Shown here: one piece after another, positions 11,175-22,610 of the stretch
Numbering within the stretch: the stretch's first letter is position 1
How the letters are laid out: the number at the start of each line of letters is the position of its first letter
Origin: Psilocybe azurescens
Taxonomy: Eukaryota; Basidiomycota; Agaricomycetes; Agaricales; Agrocybaceae
Direction of reading: 5' to 3'
DNA: 64,000 nucleotides
Assembly (NCBI GenBank): GCA_023853785.1
Contig: JAJIRX010000885.1
Location: forward strand, 1-64,000
The notes under the pieces: generated by a model
Seen by the model: the letters and a program-made list of their open reading frames with translations, nothing else
The model's database searches: none
Told to the model about the DNA's origin: nothing
Made by a program: the position numbers and the translations under genes

Positions 11175-13697
11175 ATGCAGGGAATCCCTCTATTGCTGCT
11201 AGCACTTGCTGTTCTCTACGTCGTTCGAAAGCTATTAAGCTATTGGAATGCACTGCGCGCTATTCAGTATGTTCCGCTCCCTTGTTATAATTCTTTTGGT
11301 CAGGTTTTAATATGTCTTTTGAAAGGAATCTCTCAGGATATCGTGTTCTCTTTCGCGATGTCAGTGTCATGTCTTTCTTGGGATCTATTCCTGGCGTAGC
11401 ACCAGGCTTCCACTCCTTCTTTCAAGACAAACATAGCGGTACGCCTCTCTTCCACTATACATCCCACGATGAATGCCCACTCACGAAACTGAATTACACT
11501 CGGTCCCACCTCAGTCTTCAAGGAATGGGATATAATCTCGATGGTATGCTTAGCTGTCTATTTCTCCTAGTGATAACCTCTGATACTACGGATGCGTCTA
11601 GGTGTCTGCCTTTCCGCACACATCGACAGCGTTTGCAATTGCCGATGCCGATGTGATCAAGGTATGGCGTTCAGCGGGTTATCCCTCAACCTTGAATAGA
11701 GGATTGATAACCATACCTTGATGAAGGAAATTACTTCGTCCAGATTTCGGTTTCCGAAACCTATGGAACAATATATTGGACTGTCTGTGTATGGGCACAA
11801 CATTATCGCATCCGAAGGCGAGGATTGGAAGAAATACAGGAAGATAACCGCCCCAGCGTTCTCGGACGTATGTCTTGGTTTAAATAATTGTATAATTGAT
11901 TTACATATCTGATCACGATCGTAGCGCAATAACAAACTTGTCTGGGATGAGACGGTCAAGATAATGGACAGCTTATTCAATGAGGTATGGAAAAACCAGG
12001 ATGTCGTTACGGTTGACCACTGCCTGGACATCACCCTGCCAGTTGCGTGCTCAGATTTTGTTAAAATCATCTCATATGGCTAACATTTCCGTAGATTGCG
12101 CTATTTGTTATCGGAGTCGCTGGTAAGTTTCTCCTTTGTATTCAGAAGTCTAAAGATTGACATCGATGCAAGGGTTCGGTAAAACGATGTCATGGCATGA
12201 CGACGATCGAGGCATCCCCGCTGGTCATCGGATATCCTTCAAAGATTCTGTCCACACCGCATCCGTTGATATTACAATGAAGTTGCTATTTCCGAACTGG
12301 CTTTTAAAATATGGTACACCTCGCTTGAGGAAGGTCAAGCTTGCGTATGAGGAATTGGGGGTGAGTTATTTTGTCTTGATTTTTATCCACTTCAAGGGAC
12401 GTCTGACTATGTAACTCAATAATCAGGTATACATGGCTGAAATGGTTCAAGACCGCATCACATCCGAGAAAATAGAGCGTCATGATCTTTTTACTAACCT
12501 GTTGGAAGCTAACAATGACGATTCGGATGGAATTCGGCTCACAACAGATGAGCTTCTGGGTGAGAATCATGATGTTCTCATCCAAACATTGCCTGATCCT
12601 TTGAGTTGAAAGGCAATATCTTCGTCTTTCTCTTGGCTGGACACGAGGTAGGCGAGCCTTAGAAGAGTTGACACAGAGGCTCGAACTATCGTCAAACAGA
12701 CTACCGCACATACTTTGTGCTTCACCTTTGCTCTTCTAGCTCTCCACGAAGAGGAACAAGAGAAACTTTTTCAGCATATCAAAATTACCCTACCTGATGG
12801 CAGAATGCCGGTACGTACCTCGCATCTCTGTATGTTTCTGTTTACAAGTTCAACTTCCATTAATCCTCTATAGACATATGAGGATATGCCTCGTCTAACA
12901 CACTCCATGGCGTATGGCCTCCTGCAGGATGTTCAAACCACTACTGATATCAGATTGATTTCTTAGAGCCTTCTACGAAACATTGCGCCTATTCCCACCT
13001 GTCTGTATATTTATGCCACCAACCAGCTGCAGCTCAATAACAATTCACAGGCAGCGTCGATTCCTAAGGTCAGCGCTGAAGACACGGTGCTCACAGTCGG
13101 CAACATCCACGGTCAGAAGAGAACAGTACCCGTCGCCAAAGGTACACGTGTTATAATCCATTGCTCTGGCCTTCACTACAATCGTACGTGTTACGCGCTT
13201 AATCGTTTACAAATTATCCTAACATAGATCGCATTAATTGTAGCTCGCTACTGGGATGAGCCGGAGTCGTTTAAACCATCGCGTTTTCTCAAACCTGATT
13301 GGAACCGAGACGCGTTCCTTCCATTCAGTGCCGGTAAGTCCCCTTGTATTGTACTTGCTCTGAACTTCTTCTCTGATTTGTATAGGTGCCCGTGGATGTC
13401 TCGGTAGAAAGTGAGATTTTGATTCCGAGACCACGAAAACATGTCTAACGAGCTACCAGATTTTTTTGAGACGGAAGGAATTGCCGTCTTAACCATGCTG
13501 GTATTGCGCTATAAGATCAGTATCAAGGATGAGCCTGAATTCTCGGGGAGACATTTGAACAACGTTATAAGAGAATTCTCAAAGCATACACCAGGTTGAC
13601 GTTGACGTAAGCTACAATCGTCTATGGATACTATCAATTCTGACAAAAGAATAACAGGCCCGAGCGAGTCCCGCTGACATTCACTCGAAGATCATAG
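11175..13697 (+). CDS. Cytochrome P450 monooxygenase
   Basis: Membrane-anchored haem monooxygenase of the endoplasmic reticulum. ATG 11175 starts a hydrophobic anchor (MQGIPLLLLALAVLYVVRKL). About a dozen short introns follow. Landmarks: I-helix AGHE|TTAHTLCF split by an intron near 12650-12705, K-helix ETLRLFPP (ExxR) at about 12970, the PERF-like region FKPSRFLKPDW, and haem loop FSAGARGCLGRK (Cys ligand) at about 13325-13410, then FFETEGIAVL. The last part TLTPERVPLTFTRRS to the stop at 13695-13697 is reached only if one base is restored near 13591-13595; as written the frame stops at a TGA just after HTPG. Resembles basidiomycete P450s of the CYP4/CYP5150-like type; the family number and substrate cannot be given from sequence alone. 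Confidence 0.85.
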
Positions 13698-14314
13698 ACT
13701 GCTTGACCATAACTTGACGGAAGTGCTAATCGAAGACGTTGACGGCATTGTGATGGATACAACTGGAACAGTCGCGCAGGAAGAGGGCTGTGGACGACGA
13801 AAGAAGTTCATAAACACTTTTTACATGGAGGAAAGCCTCAGATGGTGGAAGCAATGATAGCAGGATGTAATTAGAGACATTTGGTGGCTTTCTGCGCTGC
13901 AGGCAATCTTTTTTCAGCTTTTTAAAATTACAGAAAGTCTCTTCAAAAAAAAAATTGAGAGCGTTATGATAGTGAGTTCTTGCCATCTGGGCCGAGCTGC
14001 CCGAGCGTAGATTAGAAGTGCATCTCATCAGCGGCTGTGCACAATTTGTGTGCTAGCGCGCTTTCGTAGTCAGATAACAATGCACCTTTGCCCACGAGCA
14101 TTCCAAGCCTTGCAGACATGAGTTGCTAGGGTAGACCGGATTGGCCTACTTCAACGTAGTAGCAGTTTTGAAAAGATTGCAAGAACTAGGACTCTGAGTT
14201 GACTCCGAGTCGACGTTCACTCGACATGGCGGCGGTGGTCATGACTCAGATGCGCAACGTCCAAATCTGGCTATTTGGATAAGGCTCTTATCAAACAGAG
14301 GCGGACATCAAAAA
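13698..14314. other. Intergenic gap between P450 and F-box nest
   Basis: About 600 nt with no supported gene. Minus-strand open frames here have no recognisable motif. The segment marks the change from single-copy genes to the duplicated F-box region. Confidence 0.5.
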
Positions 14315-15960
14315 ATGAAAACGCCCTACCATTTTGCAGATAGCTGTAATTTTGTTGAAATTCCGCCGCCGACATGCCGTCTTTTGATGACTGATGAGGA
14401 CAAGACGTTCTGCCTTCGAACTTCTCCAATCAACCGCCCACAAACTCCGAATCGACTCTCATCATCCAAAAAATCCAAATCGCACAGGCGCAAGCGACGC
14501 ATTTGTCCGAAATTCTGGCCCAAAGGCGGAGAGACGGCAAGACAAGTCGTGCTTCGGAAATGGTGACAATGTACAGGATTGGCCAAGCAAATCTCTTTGT
14601 CCGTCAGCATGTAGGAGTGGTGTCGGTGGTACGAAGGCTTCCTTCAGAGAGATATTTCTGTGGGTTACGGAAGCGTACAAAATGCGAAGGTTGATGCCCT
14701 CATCGAAACGACCTGACGTTGTGCGCCCATGGGCGTTCGGCCGAATTTCTCAATCTTGGAGGACGGTTACTCTGAACCTGCCTTGTGGCGCCGTTTTCCG
14801 ACAGTATATTTGAATAACTCGAGCGCGAGAACAAAGTTGCAGATACAATATGTCAACGAGCTCCTTCGCCGTTCGAGAGGAGCCCTTCTTGATATAGGCG
14901 TTGTGGATGGCTTCGATTGAAAGACGCACCCTATCCTTGATCTTTTGTGCCAACACGCAGAGCGAGATGTGTTCGCCGTTCTTCTTTCTACAAGAGATTG
15001 TTTTTTAGAACTTGAGTCTGTAAACTGTTGGATCTGTCAATCTCTCGGCAGTCGCTATTGGACGAGGATATCAATGACTGTTTCGAAACCGCCCCGCTTC
15101 TTACGACAGCATATGTGAATGGGCCAATTCAACAGATATTTTCTCCCTTTGGACCAACTTCTGCACTATCAACATAATATTTCAACTTCGGGTTCTGGAG
15201 AGATCGTTACCATCGTCAACACTCGTGTATTGAAGATATTGGTTTTGTCTTCTCAGTTGTCACCCTTTCTTCCTCGTCAATGTAAAATTGCTTCGACAAT
15301 CTCATACTACCCACCATCGAAGAAATGAGGATGATTCTTCCCAGCCAAAATATATTTCCGAGCCTCATTCGGATGGTTTCTAAGTCGTTCCCCTGCCCAT
15401 TGAAGAGATTGGATATTCTTTATCCTCGATCCGTCGAGCCTAGCGAACTGTCTAATTTTCTTCTGCTTACCCCGGCATTGACTGTGTTGCGTGCTACTCT
15501 GCCGTCTTCCGACTCGAATATTCTCAATCTCGCCTTTGGCTATATTGTATGAACCGGCCTCTCCTCCCCCTTTATAACTATGCAAATTTTCTCATTCTCA
15601 CGAGACAATGAAACCAGCGCAGACATAGTGACAGCTTCGAACACAAACGTTTCGTTCTATGCGTTCGCTTTGTAGACGCCCAGAGCATGTTGCAGCAGAT
15701 ATATTCCCGTCTGGAGAATCGGGACCCTACGTCGGCTTCTGCAAGTGAATTAGCGTCCTTGAATGCCTAGCTATGCGAAAAAGTTCCCAACCTGTAGGAA
15801 CGATATTGTACGCGACCAAATAACTATGAAACTGGTTGGAACGACCAAGTTAGCCAAATCCTGACGAAGATCTACTCCGTCACATTGAATGATATCAGAG
15901 ATATATGTGTGAGTCGCTCGACGTTTAATGAACTGTATATGCGCAATAGTTTTCTAGGAT
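14315..15960 (+). pseudogene. Decayed F-box protein (relic 1)
   Basis: Fragments in several frames match the order of the F-box genes downstream: IGQANLFVRQHVGVVSVVRR with LPSE (F-box helix, about 14580-14650), SQSWRTVTLNLP (14750), WRRFPTVYL..KLQIQYVNELLRRSRGALLDI (14790-14900), SLIRMVSKSFPCPLKRLDIL and LLLTPALTVLRATLP (15355-15500), and NDIRDI (about 15890). Many stops, frame changes and lost segments separate them, more than one-base sequence errors can explain. Its closest relatives look like relics 2-4 rather than the three larger genes, so it belongs to a second, dead F-box subfamily in this nest. Confidence 0.7.
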
Positions 15961-16099
15961 AGTTACATATTCCGCCTCGTTGGTTCTTTTTCGCTTAGTT
16001 GTCCACATCTTTTTTTCTCGGGTGTCCAGGCGATAGCCACATAGAGTTGTATGAACTGTACCATCATTGTGAGTCATTGGCTTCCAGACGTAATTTAAA

Positions 16100-16453
16100 C
16101 TACGAGAAGTGCTGACATCCTTCTATATAATCGGATGTGATCAAACGAAAAAACAAGACGCGTAACAACTTGGTATTGGGTTGTAGGTTCGTGGATTGTA
16201 TGCATTGAGATTCTTTCACATACGTGTTTTTTTTTTTTTTTTTTTTTTTGTTCCTTCTATTTTTCCCCCCCATCTTCGTTTTCTTTCTTTTAGTTTCATT
16301 CCTTCCTAACTTCCGCGTGTTTTCCCCTCGGGTCTTCAGACGACAGCCACATAGAGGAGTTTTGTAAACTGTACCATCACTAGGCGAAACTGTACTGCTG
16401 CAGACAGATACCAGTAGACCGATCGTGATGAATACCAGAATACACATGATCAT
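16100..16453 (-). CDS. Small ORF with hydrophobic N-terminus, unit A copy
   Basis: Starts at 16453 on the minus strand: MIMCILVFITIGLLVSVCSS, then a stretch with PSDGTVYKTPLCGCRLKTRG. The first 43 residues are shared with units B and C; the A copy then runs on through a Lys-rich segment made by the poly-T run and ends at 16100. It resembles a signal peptide or single membrane segment with three further cysteines. It could also be the last exon of a broken membrane protein. No family recognised, and translation is not shown. Confidence 0.3.
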   Translation of the reverse strand: MIMCILVFITIGLLVSVCSSTVSPSDGTVYKTPLCGCRLKTRGENTRKLGRNETKRKKTKMGGKNRRNKKKKKKKNTYVKESQCIQSTNLQPNTKLLRVLFFRLITSDYIEGCQHFS

Positions 16454-18248
16454 ATGAACACTTTATCATTGTCGTCGCAACGGACACAACCTCCGCAGGT
16501 ACTTGACGGTTGGAGGATGGTCATCTAGCGATTATCTATGAAGGTTGCGCAGTATAAGCAGGAAGATCGACGTACCCCGCTCCCCAGTCGAACTGGGAAG
16601 GGAGAGGTCATTTAATCTGTGAACTTTGAAGCGAACCCAGGAAGATCGGCGTGACCAGTAATCTCTCAACCACACTGCGTCGGAGTGTCCGCCGAGGTTT
16701 TAGATTCTGGAACCATGACAGATGCCGGCACTATATAGGAGTCAGCCACAAAGTCCACCGGTGAGAGCACACAAAATACCAAGACAGCGGCCTACATCTA
16801 AGCCAAATGGCCGATGACTTTGGCAGTGTGTAGACTGAGAGCTTCATTTTGGATGACTATATGCGTGTATGATCATCTTTGTAGGTGACTGAAGATAACG
16901 ATGACTTACTGTGATCATAACGCCCACGGGTGATGGCAAGCTGTAGACCCATCGCTGAAGAATGGCGTCGTCGTACAAAGGCGATCGATGTATGGACGGG
17001 CATTGACTATGTCATGGACAATGGCGAGCTCTGATCCAATGTTTAACGGCTTCGGCGCATCGAATGGTTGATGGCCATCGATTAAATGTTTGAGTGACTA
17101 TATGCGCGACATACTTAGTATTGAAAAGGATGGGTGAGACGACAACGGGTGCTTACTCTGATGATGACACCGAGCGAGATCAAGTACTTCTAGTACACCG
17201 ACCAGAAGAAGAAACGACGCTGATAGTTGTATGCGCCATAGTGTATGAATCGCAGGAAGGCAACACGCGTCCAGAGAACATATCGCTCGAGAGCAAAGCC
17301 GTTCGCCTCTGAGTGAGGGCGGGGAAGAAGCGAGATGGTGGTGGTTTGGGAGAAAGAGGAATAGCAGGAGGGGAAAGGTTTATATACGTTTCGAACACAA
17401 GATGGTCGTGTTTGTGCACAGTCTACGATCGATTTGTTTGACATGCGCTCGTCCAATCGGCGACTAGTCCAAGATACAATATGCCGTGTGCGAGTCCATA
17501 CGTTCTAGATTAAGACGAAAAACATGGTAAAATGGTTTCTGATACCGGGATTTTTGTTATCACTTCCCATCCAAGCTAAAAGACAACGCATCAAGATGCG
17601 TTGCGGACATCCAAATGTCGGTCGATAGGAAGACAGAGTTTGGCTACAGTATGGTTCGAAGTTAATCGACCTGGTTCAATCGGAGTCGAGCCTCAAGAAA
17701 TTCGTAAAAAAGTCCACGTTGGTGCCAGAGATGTGGGGCGGAAAGACCGAATTCAGCGATTGTGGGCGCCTAAGAATTCCCACCACCTTATGCATGCGGC
17801 CATAGAAGGGTGGGTCTAGTAAAGACAAAGAATGAAGGCACAGATCGATGAGATCAGAATGAATTCAGCCTCCAGCTCCACAACGATAGATGATCCAAAA
17901 GAGCAGCAATAGCAGCACGAATAAAATTGATGGCGTTTGGAAGAAAGCCACTTTGGACAAAACTTGGCCGCATGCGAAGATGACTCAGCAAGATATTCAC
18001 GTGCACTGCAAGTCTTAAGTTACTAGTTTTCAGTCTGCAAAACATCTCGAATTTGGAATCTCGTTACTCGTAAATAACTCGTAAACGGTAATGATGCATA
18101 TACATCTTTTGATTTCGTTGACAGGGTACATCTATCGGCTGCCTACCTCATCTGAACTGTCAAGACAAATCATACTCATAAGAGGCTAGGGACCGAATAA
18201 AGGTCAACCAAAACACCCCATCGACCAGGATCTACTCCAGCTCGCAAT

Positions 18249-20660
18249 ATGCTCTATTGGATTCAAGTAAGTCCTTCATAGCCCTAATCTTCACCAGCTC
18301 GTCTCACCAAAAACAGCGATCCGTCCAGACAAAATTCAAAAGCCTAAAGCAAGCAGTTCGTCTCACAACATGGCGCGCGCAGCGCAGATTACTCTCTAAA
18401 TCAAAGCTCGCCAGGACATCACAGCGTGTTCACACCACGTCCAAGAGCACAATATGCTTTGACAAAGCCGTGATCATCCCTTCCCTGCCTGGCGTTTCGC
18501 AAGCACAACTACCTGACCCACCTTGCCCCCACCTCCTTCTCTGCAACCAAGTGCCCACAGATGCAGAAGCCGAACTCATCCTTGATGCAATCGCACAAGC
18601 ACAAGAGGAAGCGGCACGCTTGACCGCCACTTTTTCGCAAAGGCGGAATACTGAGTCCCAGTCGAAGGATGATCATGATCATGGTGGCCAGACGAGCCAT
18701 GCATGGAAACTAGCGATGACACACAAGATAGACCAAGCAAACATCTTCATTCGCCAACACCAAGGACTCCTATCAGCTATCCGCCAACTTCCTGCCGAGA
18801 TTCTGCAAGAGATATTTCTACACGTTGCCCACTGCCACTTAAATCATCACGATCTGCAATGGCGACTTGACTTAAACGAACACCCGTCACTTGCGCTCTC
18901 CCAGGCCTGCGGCTCCTGGCGTACAATTGCTTTGAACATGCCACCCTTATGGGGCCACCTCCCCACCATCCGGCTGAGCCGATCCCTTATGACTACGAGG
19001 GCTGCAGATGCAATATCTCCACGAGCTGCTCCGGCGTTCCACCGGAACTCTCCTCGATCTATGCATTGACGCGACACACTTCTACCCAGTCCAAGCAGAC
19101 AAACACCACCACCCCACCGTCGACCTCCTCTGCCAACACGCCGAGCTATGGAAGACAGCCGCGATCAAACTGAACGTGTGCGTCCTCGGAGGGCTGCGAA
19201 GCATCAAGGGCCGACTCACCGCGCTCAAGTCCTTGACCCTCTCAGCATCGATACCGCCGTTGATGCTGCCCCCAGATAGCATCGACTTCTTCGAAGAAGC
19301 ACCCCAGCTCACATTCGTTCATATCGCTACCCCCTTCCCACAGGAAATTCCTTTTCCTTTTGCACAGCTTAAGCACTACAAGGAAAGATTCAACTTTGAG
19401 GAGCTTCAGATCACTCGTGCCATGCGCTCCCCGGTACTAGAAACACTAACTATGATCGCACTCACCGTCGAACTCGCCTTCCCGATGCTTACCTTGCCCT
19501 GCCTCGTCCAGTTGCACGCGGTGTTTCCATACAGGCTCGACCTCAACTATCCAAATGCAGGTTGCTTCGATAACCTCACGCTGCCCTCTATCCAAGACAT
19601 CCGAATCATCGCCCGCAAAGAAAACATGACGCGCACACTCCGGCGCATGCTCAAGAACTCATCTCCCTGCCTCGCGCTGAAAACATTGGCCATCTGCTTT
19701 GAGTCCATCGAGCCCGGTCAGCTGACAGGCCTGCTTCAGCTAGCGCCGGCGTTGGTTCATTTAAACGCTACGCTTCCATTGAAATCTGGTATCGATATTC
19801 GCAAGCTCGCCGGGGCCGGCCTGAGTGGGCGCCCTCACCCACCTCTTGTTCCATTATTAGAGACGTGCGAGTTTCTCCACGACGACGACAACCCTGCCGA
19901 TGTATCGATAGCTCTTAACACTCTGGCCTCATTTCGATGCGAGCCCCAGGCTCCAACCCAATCGCTTGAAACATTCACCTCAAATACCAACCTCCCGCTC
20001 GTCTTCCCAGTCGAAGGCCCATGGCCAATCCGCCACCTCAAAAACCTCTCTATTTCCTTCTCTGGACCTGAAAGCCCTCGATTACAAACACAGCACATGC
20101 GCTTGGAAGACTGGTCCATCACTAACACCTCCTTCAATCTCGGGATCCTGAGAGACGTGCTCGTCGGCAAGTTGCCGGGTTTGCTATATCATGGGTACCA
20201 CGAGCAAGGTGGTATTCGAAGCTGGAGCGAGAATGATAAAGTCGGAAAGATTCTCGCGAGGATTGATGCTATTAGAGTGGATCATGCCAGAGATATCTAT
20301 GTACGTTTTGTGTTCCCTTCCTGCAAAGGAAGCACTAAATACTTTCATGACATAGGCCTCGGATGCGCTTTATGCACTGAAGAGTATTGCAACGTGCCAA
20401 TGTCCAGGAACCAAAAACGGGGCACTCGCAAGGAAAATTCTGGATAAATGGTCACCTATAACAGAAGACCCCGACGCTTTGAAACACCGCCATTGGGCGA
20501 GGCAGGGAGACCGTTCTTTGGTTTACATCCCAAATGACAGCGGTAAGAAATCATTTTTGTATCACTCTTTATTTAGAAATTGATGGCTGACTGCGTCGTG
20601 GTTCTGGTGCTGGTTGCAGATCTGCGAACAGAATCTCCTGCCGATATCGTTTGGGGGTGA
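18249..20660 (+). CDS. F-box protein 1 (unit A)
   Basis: Adaptor of SCF-type ubiquitin ligases by its F-box; target unknown. Exon 1 is an 18-nt mini-exon, MLYWIQ (18249-18266); exon 2 (18317-20300) carries a basic N-terminus, IIPSLPGVSQ, LPDPPCPHLLLCNQVPTDAEAE, a coiled segment (LILDAIAQAQEEAARLTA), the F-box core IRQLPAEILQEIFLHV (about 18780-18825), SQACGSWRTIALNMP, and an LRR-like body (GRLTALKSLTLSAS; LPSIQDIRII). Exon 3 (20356-20542) begins ASDALYALKSIATCQC; exon 4 is 20620-20660. An extra G in GGG at 18999-19001, compared with copies 2 and 3, breaks the frame after MTTR. The final exon ends DIVWG; copy 3 has one more T there and a longer end. Confidence 0.8.
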
Positions 20661-20829
20661 GGGATGATCGTCCGCCTATGTTTTCATTTAGCTTTTGAGA
20701 CTTGTCGGACCACTTGCTGCAATTATTACTGTCATAATTTTCGTTCAATCGCAATTATAAACGTGTCTCGTTGGGAACTCAAATTCCGTTCGATACAACT
20801 CACATGATTACACACACCCCATAACTTTA

Positions 20830-21990
20830 CGACATGTGCACCTCACTTCCAAGAGCGTGGCAATGCGCGCTACAAAAGTCCGCGATTATCCCCTCCCCTC
20901 CCTGCCCGGCGTTTGGACGACACGACTCGGACCATCTGAGCACCGAAACCCGTAGACTGGGTGATCTATTACGACCCTATGCATATACCAGTCGCACTAT
21001 GGGCGCTCAAATTGCCTTGTGTAGGCTCTAATCACTTTTCCTTGGTCTAACGACTGTTGAAGCGATAGTGTTAAACTGTGCAGAAAGTGCTTAGTAGTGT
21101 CGCGCGTGGTGGGTGCGGCCACTGTGACCTGTCATTTGTGGTGGATTCAGCAGGAAAATCACAAAAGAGAAATGCTACTGCGACACCCTAACAATTAGTT
21201 CGGTCATGTTCAGGAGGCAATAATACAATCTCGCCTTTTCCTCCACTCGTTCCGGACAATTAAATTTCATCTCTGAGAACAATCCTAGAGCGGCGAGCCA
21301 CGGGATACTAGCAATGACGATGAACTTATTTCTGGTCGTTTCTCATTGGGCGTCACAGATGGAGTGAACTCGTATCGCAGGGCTGGTGTCTCGGTGCTAG
21401 CACCTGATCTTGCGGCTTCTTCGCCCTCTGCTGTATGAATATCGGCCACAGAAGGAGTCGGATTTTACATGTGTCGTGTCCTTGATTTCTGCGTTCCATA
21501 GACACTGGCAACGCTGTCAATGTCGGTCCCTTTGAGCCCGCAACTTTCTTCGCTGGTGGCCGTCCGAGTGCCGCTTGTATAATATTTCTCCTTTCAAGTC
21601 ATTACCCTCGTACCTCTATTGCGTAAATGTGAATTTCATGTTGTTGATGATACCAACAGCACAGAGTTAGCGGCGGCCACTGCGAACTTGAAACGAAACA
21701 GCGAAAAACATGCCTCTATTGAAAGTCCAACGTCTTAGAACGGTCTATATTCGCTTCCCCGATCGTGCGGACTATTTGTCGCCGAAGTGGCATTCCCATC
21801 TAGAAGATGCTGCAACCTTGAAGAATCAGCTCTACGAAAAAGTGTCGAGTTTGTATGAGCAGGATTATTTCTGACCAAACAACGCCGGAATGGATTGGGA
21901 TGTCCAAGTTGTTCAGATCACGACCAGAATTAATAGCGCAGTCCCTTGGCAGTCCCAGTGAATGATGTCAGAGACATAGTTGTAAGCTGT
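20830..21990 (+). pseudogene. Decayed F-box protein (relic 2, tail of unit A)
   Basis: The start (20830-20935) matches the N-terminal region of the intact copies around their IIPSLPGVS segment, with RDYPLPSLPGVW here. The end (about 21730-21985) matches the C-terminal part of relic 1: a segment near YEKVSSLYEQDYF, then DWDVQVVQI and NDVRDI. The middle part of the F-box protein is gone or unrecognisable. Present almost unchanged in unit B. Confidence 0.6.
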
Positions 21991-22475
21991 TCATGAATCA
22001 TCGCGCGATGTTCCTTGATGGCTACAGCATCAATGAGCCCAACAGTTTACTGGGATTCGCTATCCGTTGCAGACGATTGGCAAACAATATCGTTCCAAGA
22101 TTACTCGGCATCTAGTCTCAATTACCGCCGCTGACTTTTAAGCTTCGAGAATAAATGCTGTACTCTAGTCACTCTAGTGTAGGTTACGAGAGACAACGAT
22201 GAGATTCAAATGAGGTTCAAATGCAAGTAGAAAATACTTAATACGAAAGAGCTTTCAGCATGCTATACAATCGGATGTGATCTCATATAATCAAATGAAA
22301 AAAACAAGACGCGTAACAACTTGGTATTAACTATGGGCTGTAGGTTCGTGGACTGTGTGCATGTGAAAAACCTTTCACATACTTGTGTATTTTTGTATTT
22401 TTGTTCTATTTTTTCCCCTGTCTTCGTGTCTTCGTTTTCTTTCTTTTAGTTTCATTTCTTGCTAACGTCCGCGTG

Positions 22476-22610
22476 TTATTGCCCTCGGGTCTTCAGACGA
22501 CAGCCACATAGAGGAGTGTTGTAAACTGTACCATCACTAGGCGAAACTGTACTGCTGCAGACAGATACCAGTAGACCGATCGTGATGAATACGAGAATAC
22601 ACTTGATCAT
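22476..22610 (-). CDS. Small ORF with hydrophobic N-terminus, unit B copy
   Basis: 44 codons plus stop on the minus strand, beginning MIKCILVFITIGLLVSVCSS and ending CGCRLKTRGQ. Same frame as in units A and C, with only a few substitutions, but the surrounding noncoding sequence is equally similar, so selection on the frame is not shown. Confidence 0.3.
   Translation of the reverse strand: MIKCILVFITIGLLVSVCSSTVSPSDGTVYNTPLCGCRLKTRGQ

Larger units (their letters stand above)
16100..22255 (+). repeat. Tandem unit A (about 6.15 kb) with F-box gene 1
   Basis: First of three direct tandem units. The marker AATCGGATGTGATC lies at about 16130, 22270 and 28435. Order inside the unit: small minus-strand ORF (16.3-16.45 kb), a noncoding block with conserved runs (ACTTGACGGTTGGAGGATGG, about 16500), a block with TATATAC on the minus strand near 17380, the F-box gene (18249-20660), and a tail with a dead F-box relic (20.8-22.0 kb). 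Offsets to unit B are about 6.14-6.17 kb throughout. Unit A carries a 23-T run at 16227-16249 that B and C lack. Confidence 0.9.

Noticed and set aside
16450..17460. Seven-helix or DUF6533-type membrane protein on the minus strand
   Set aside because: Only one hydrophobic segment stays open; the rest has stops in all frames in all three units, and no family motif could be matched.
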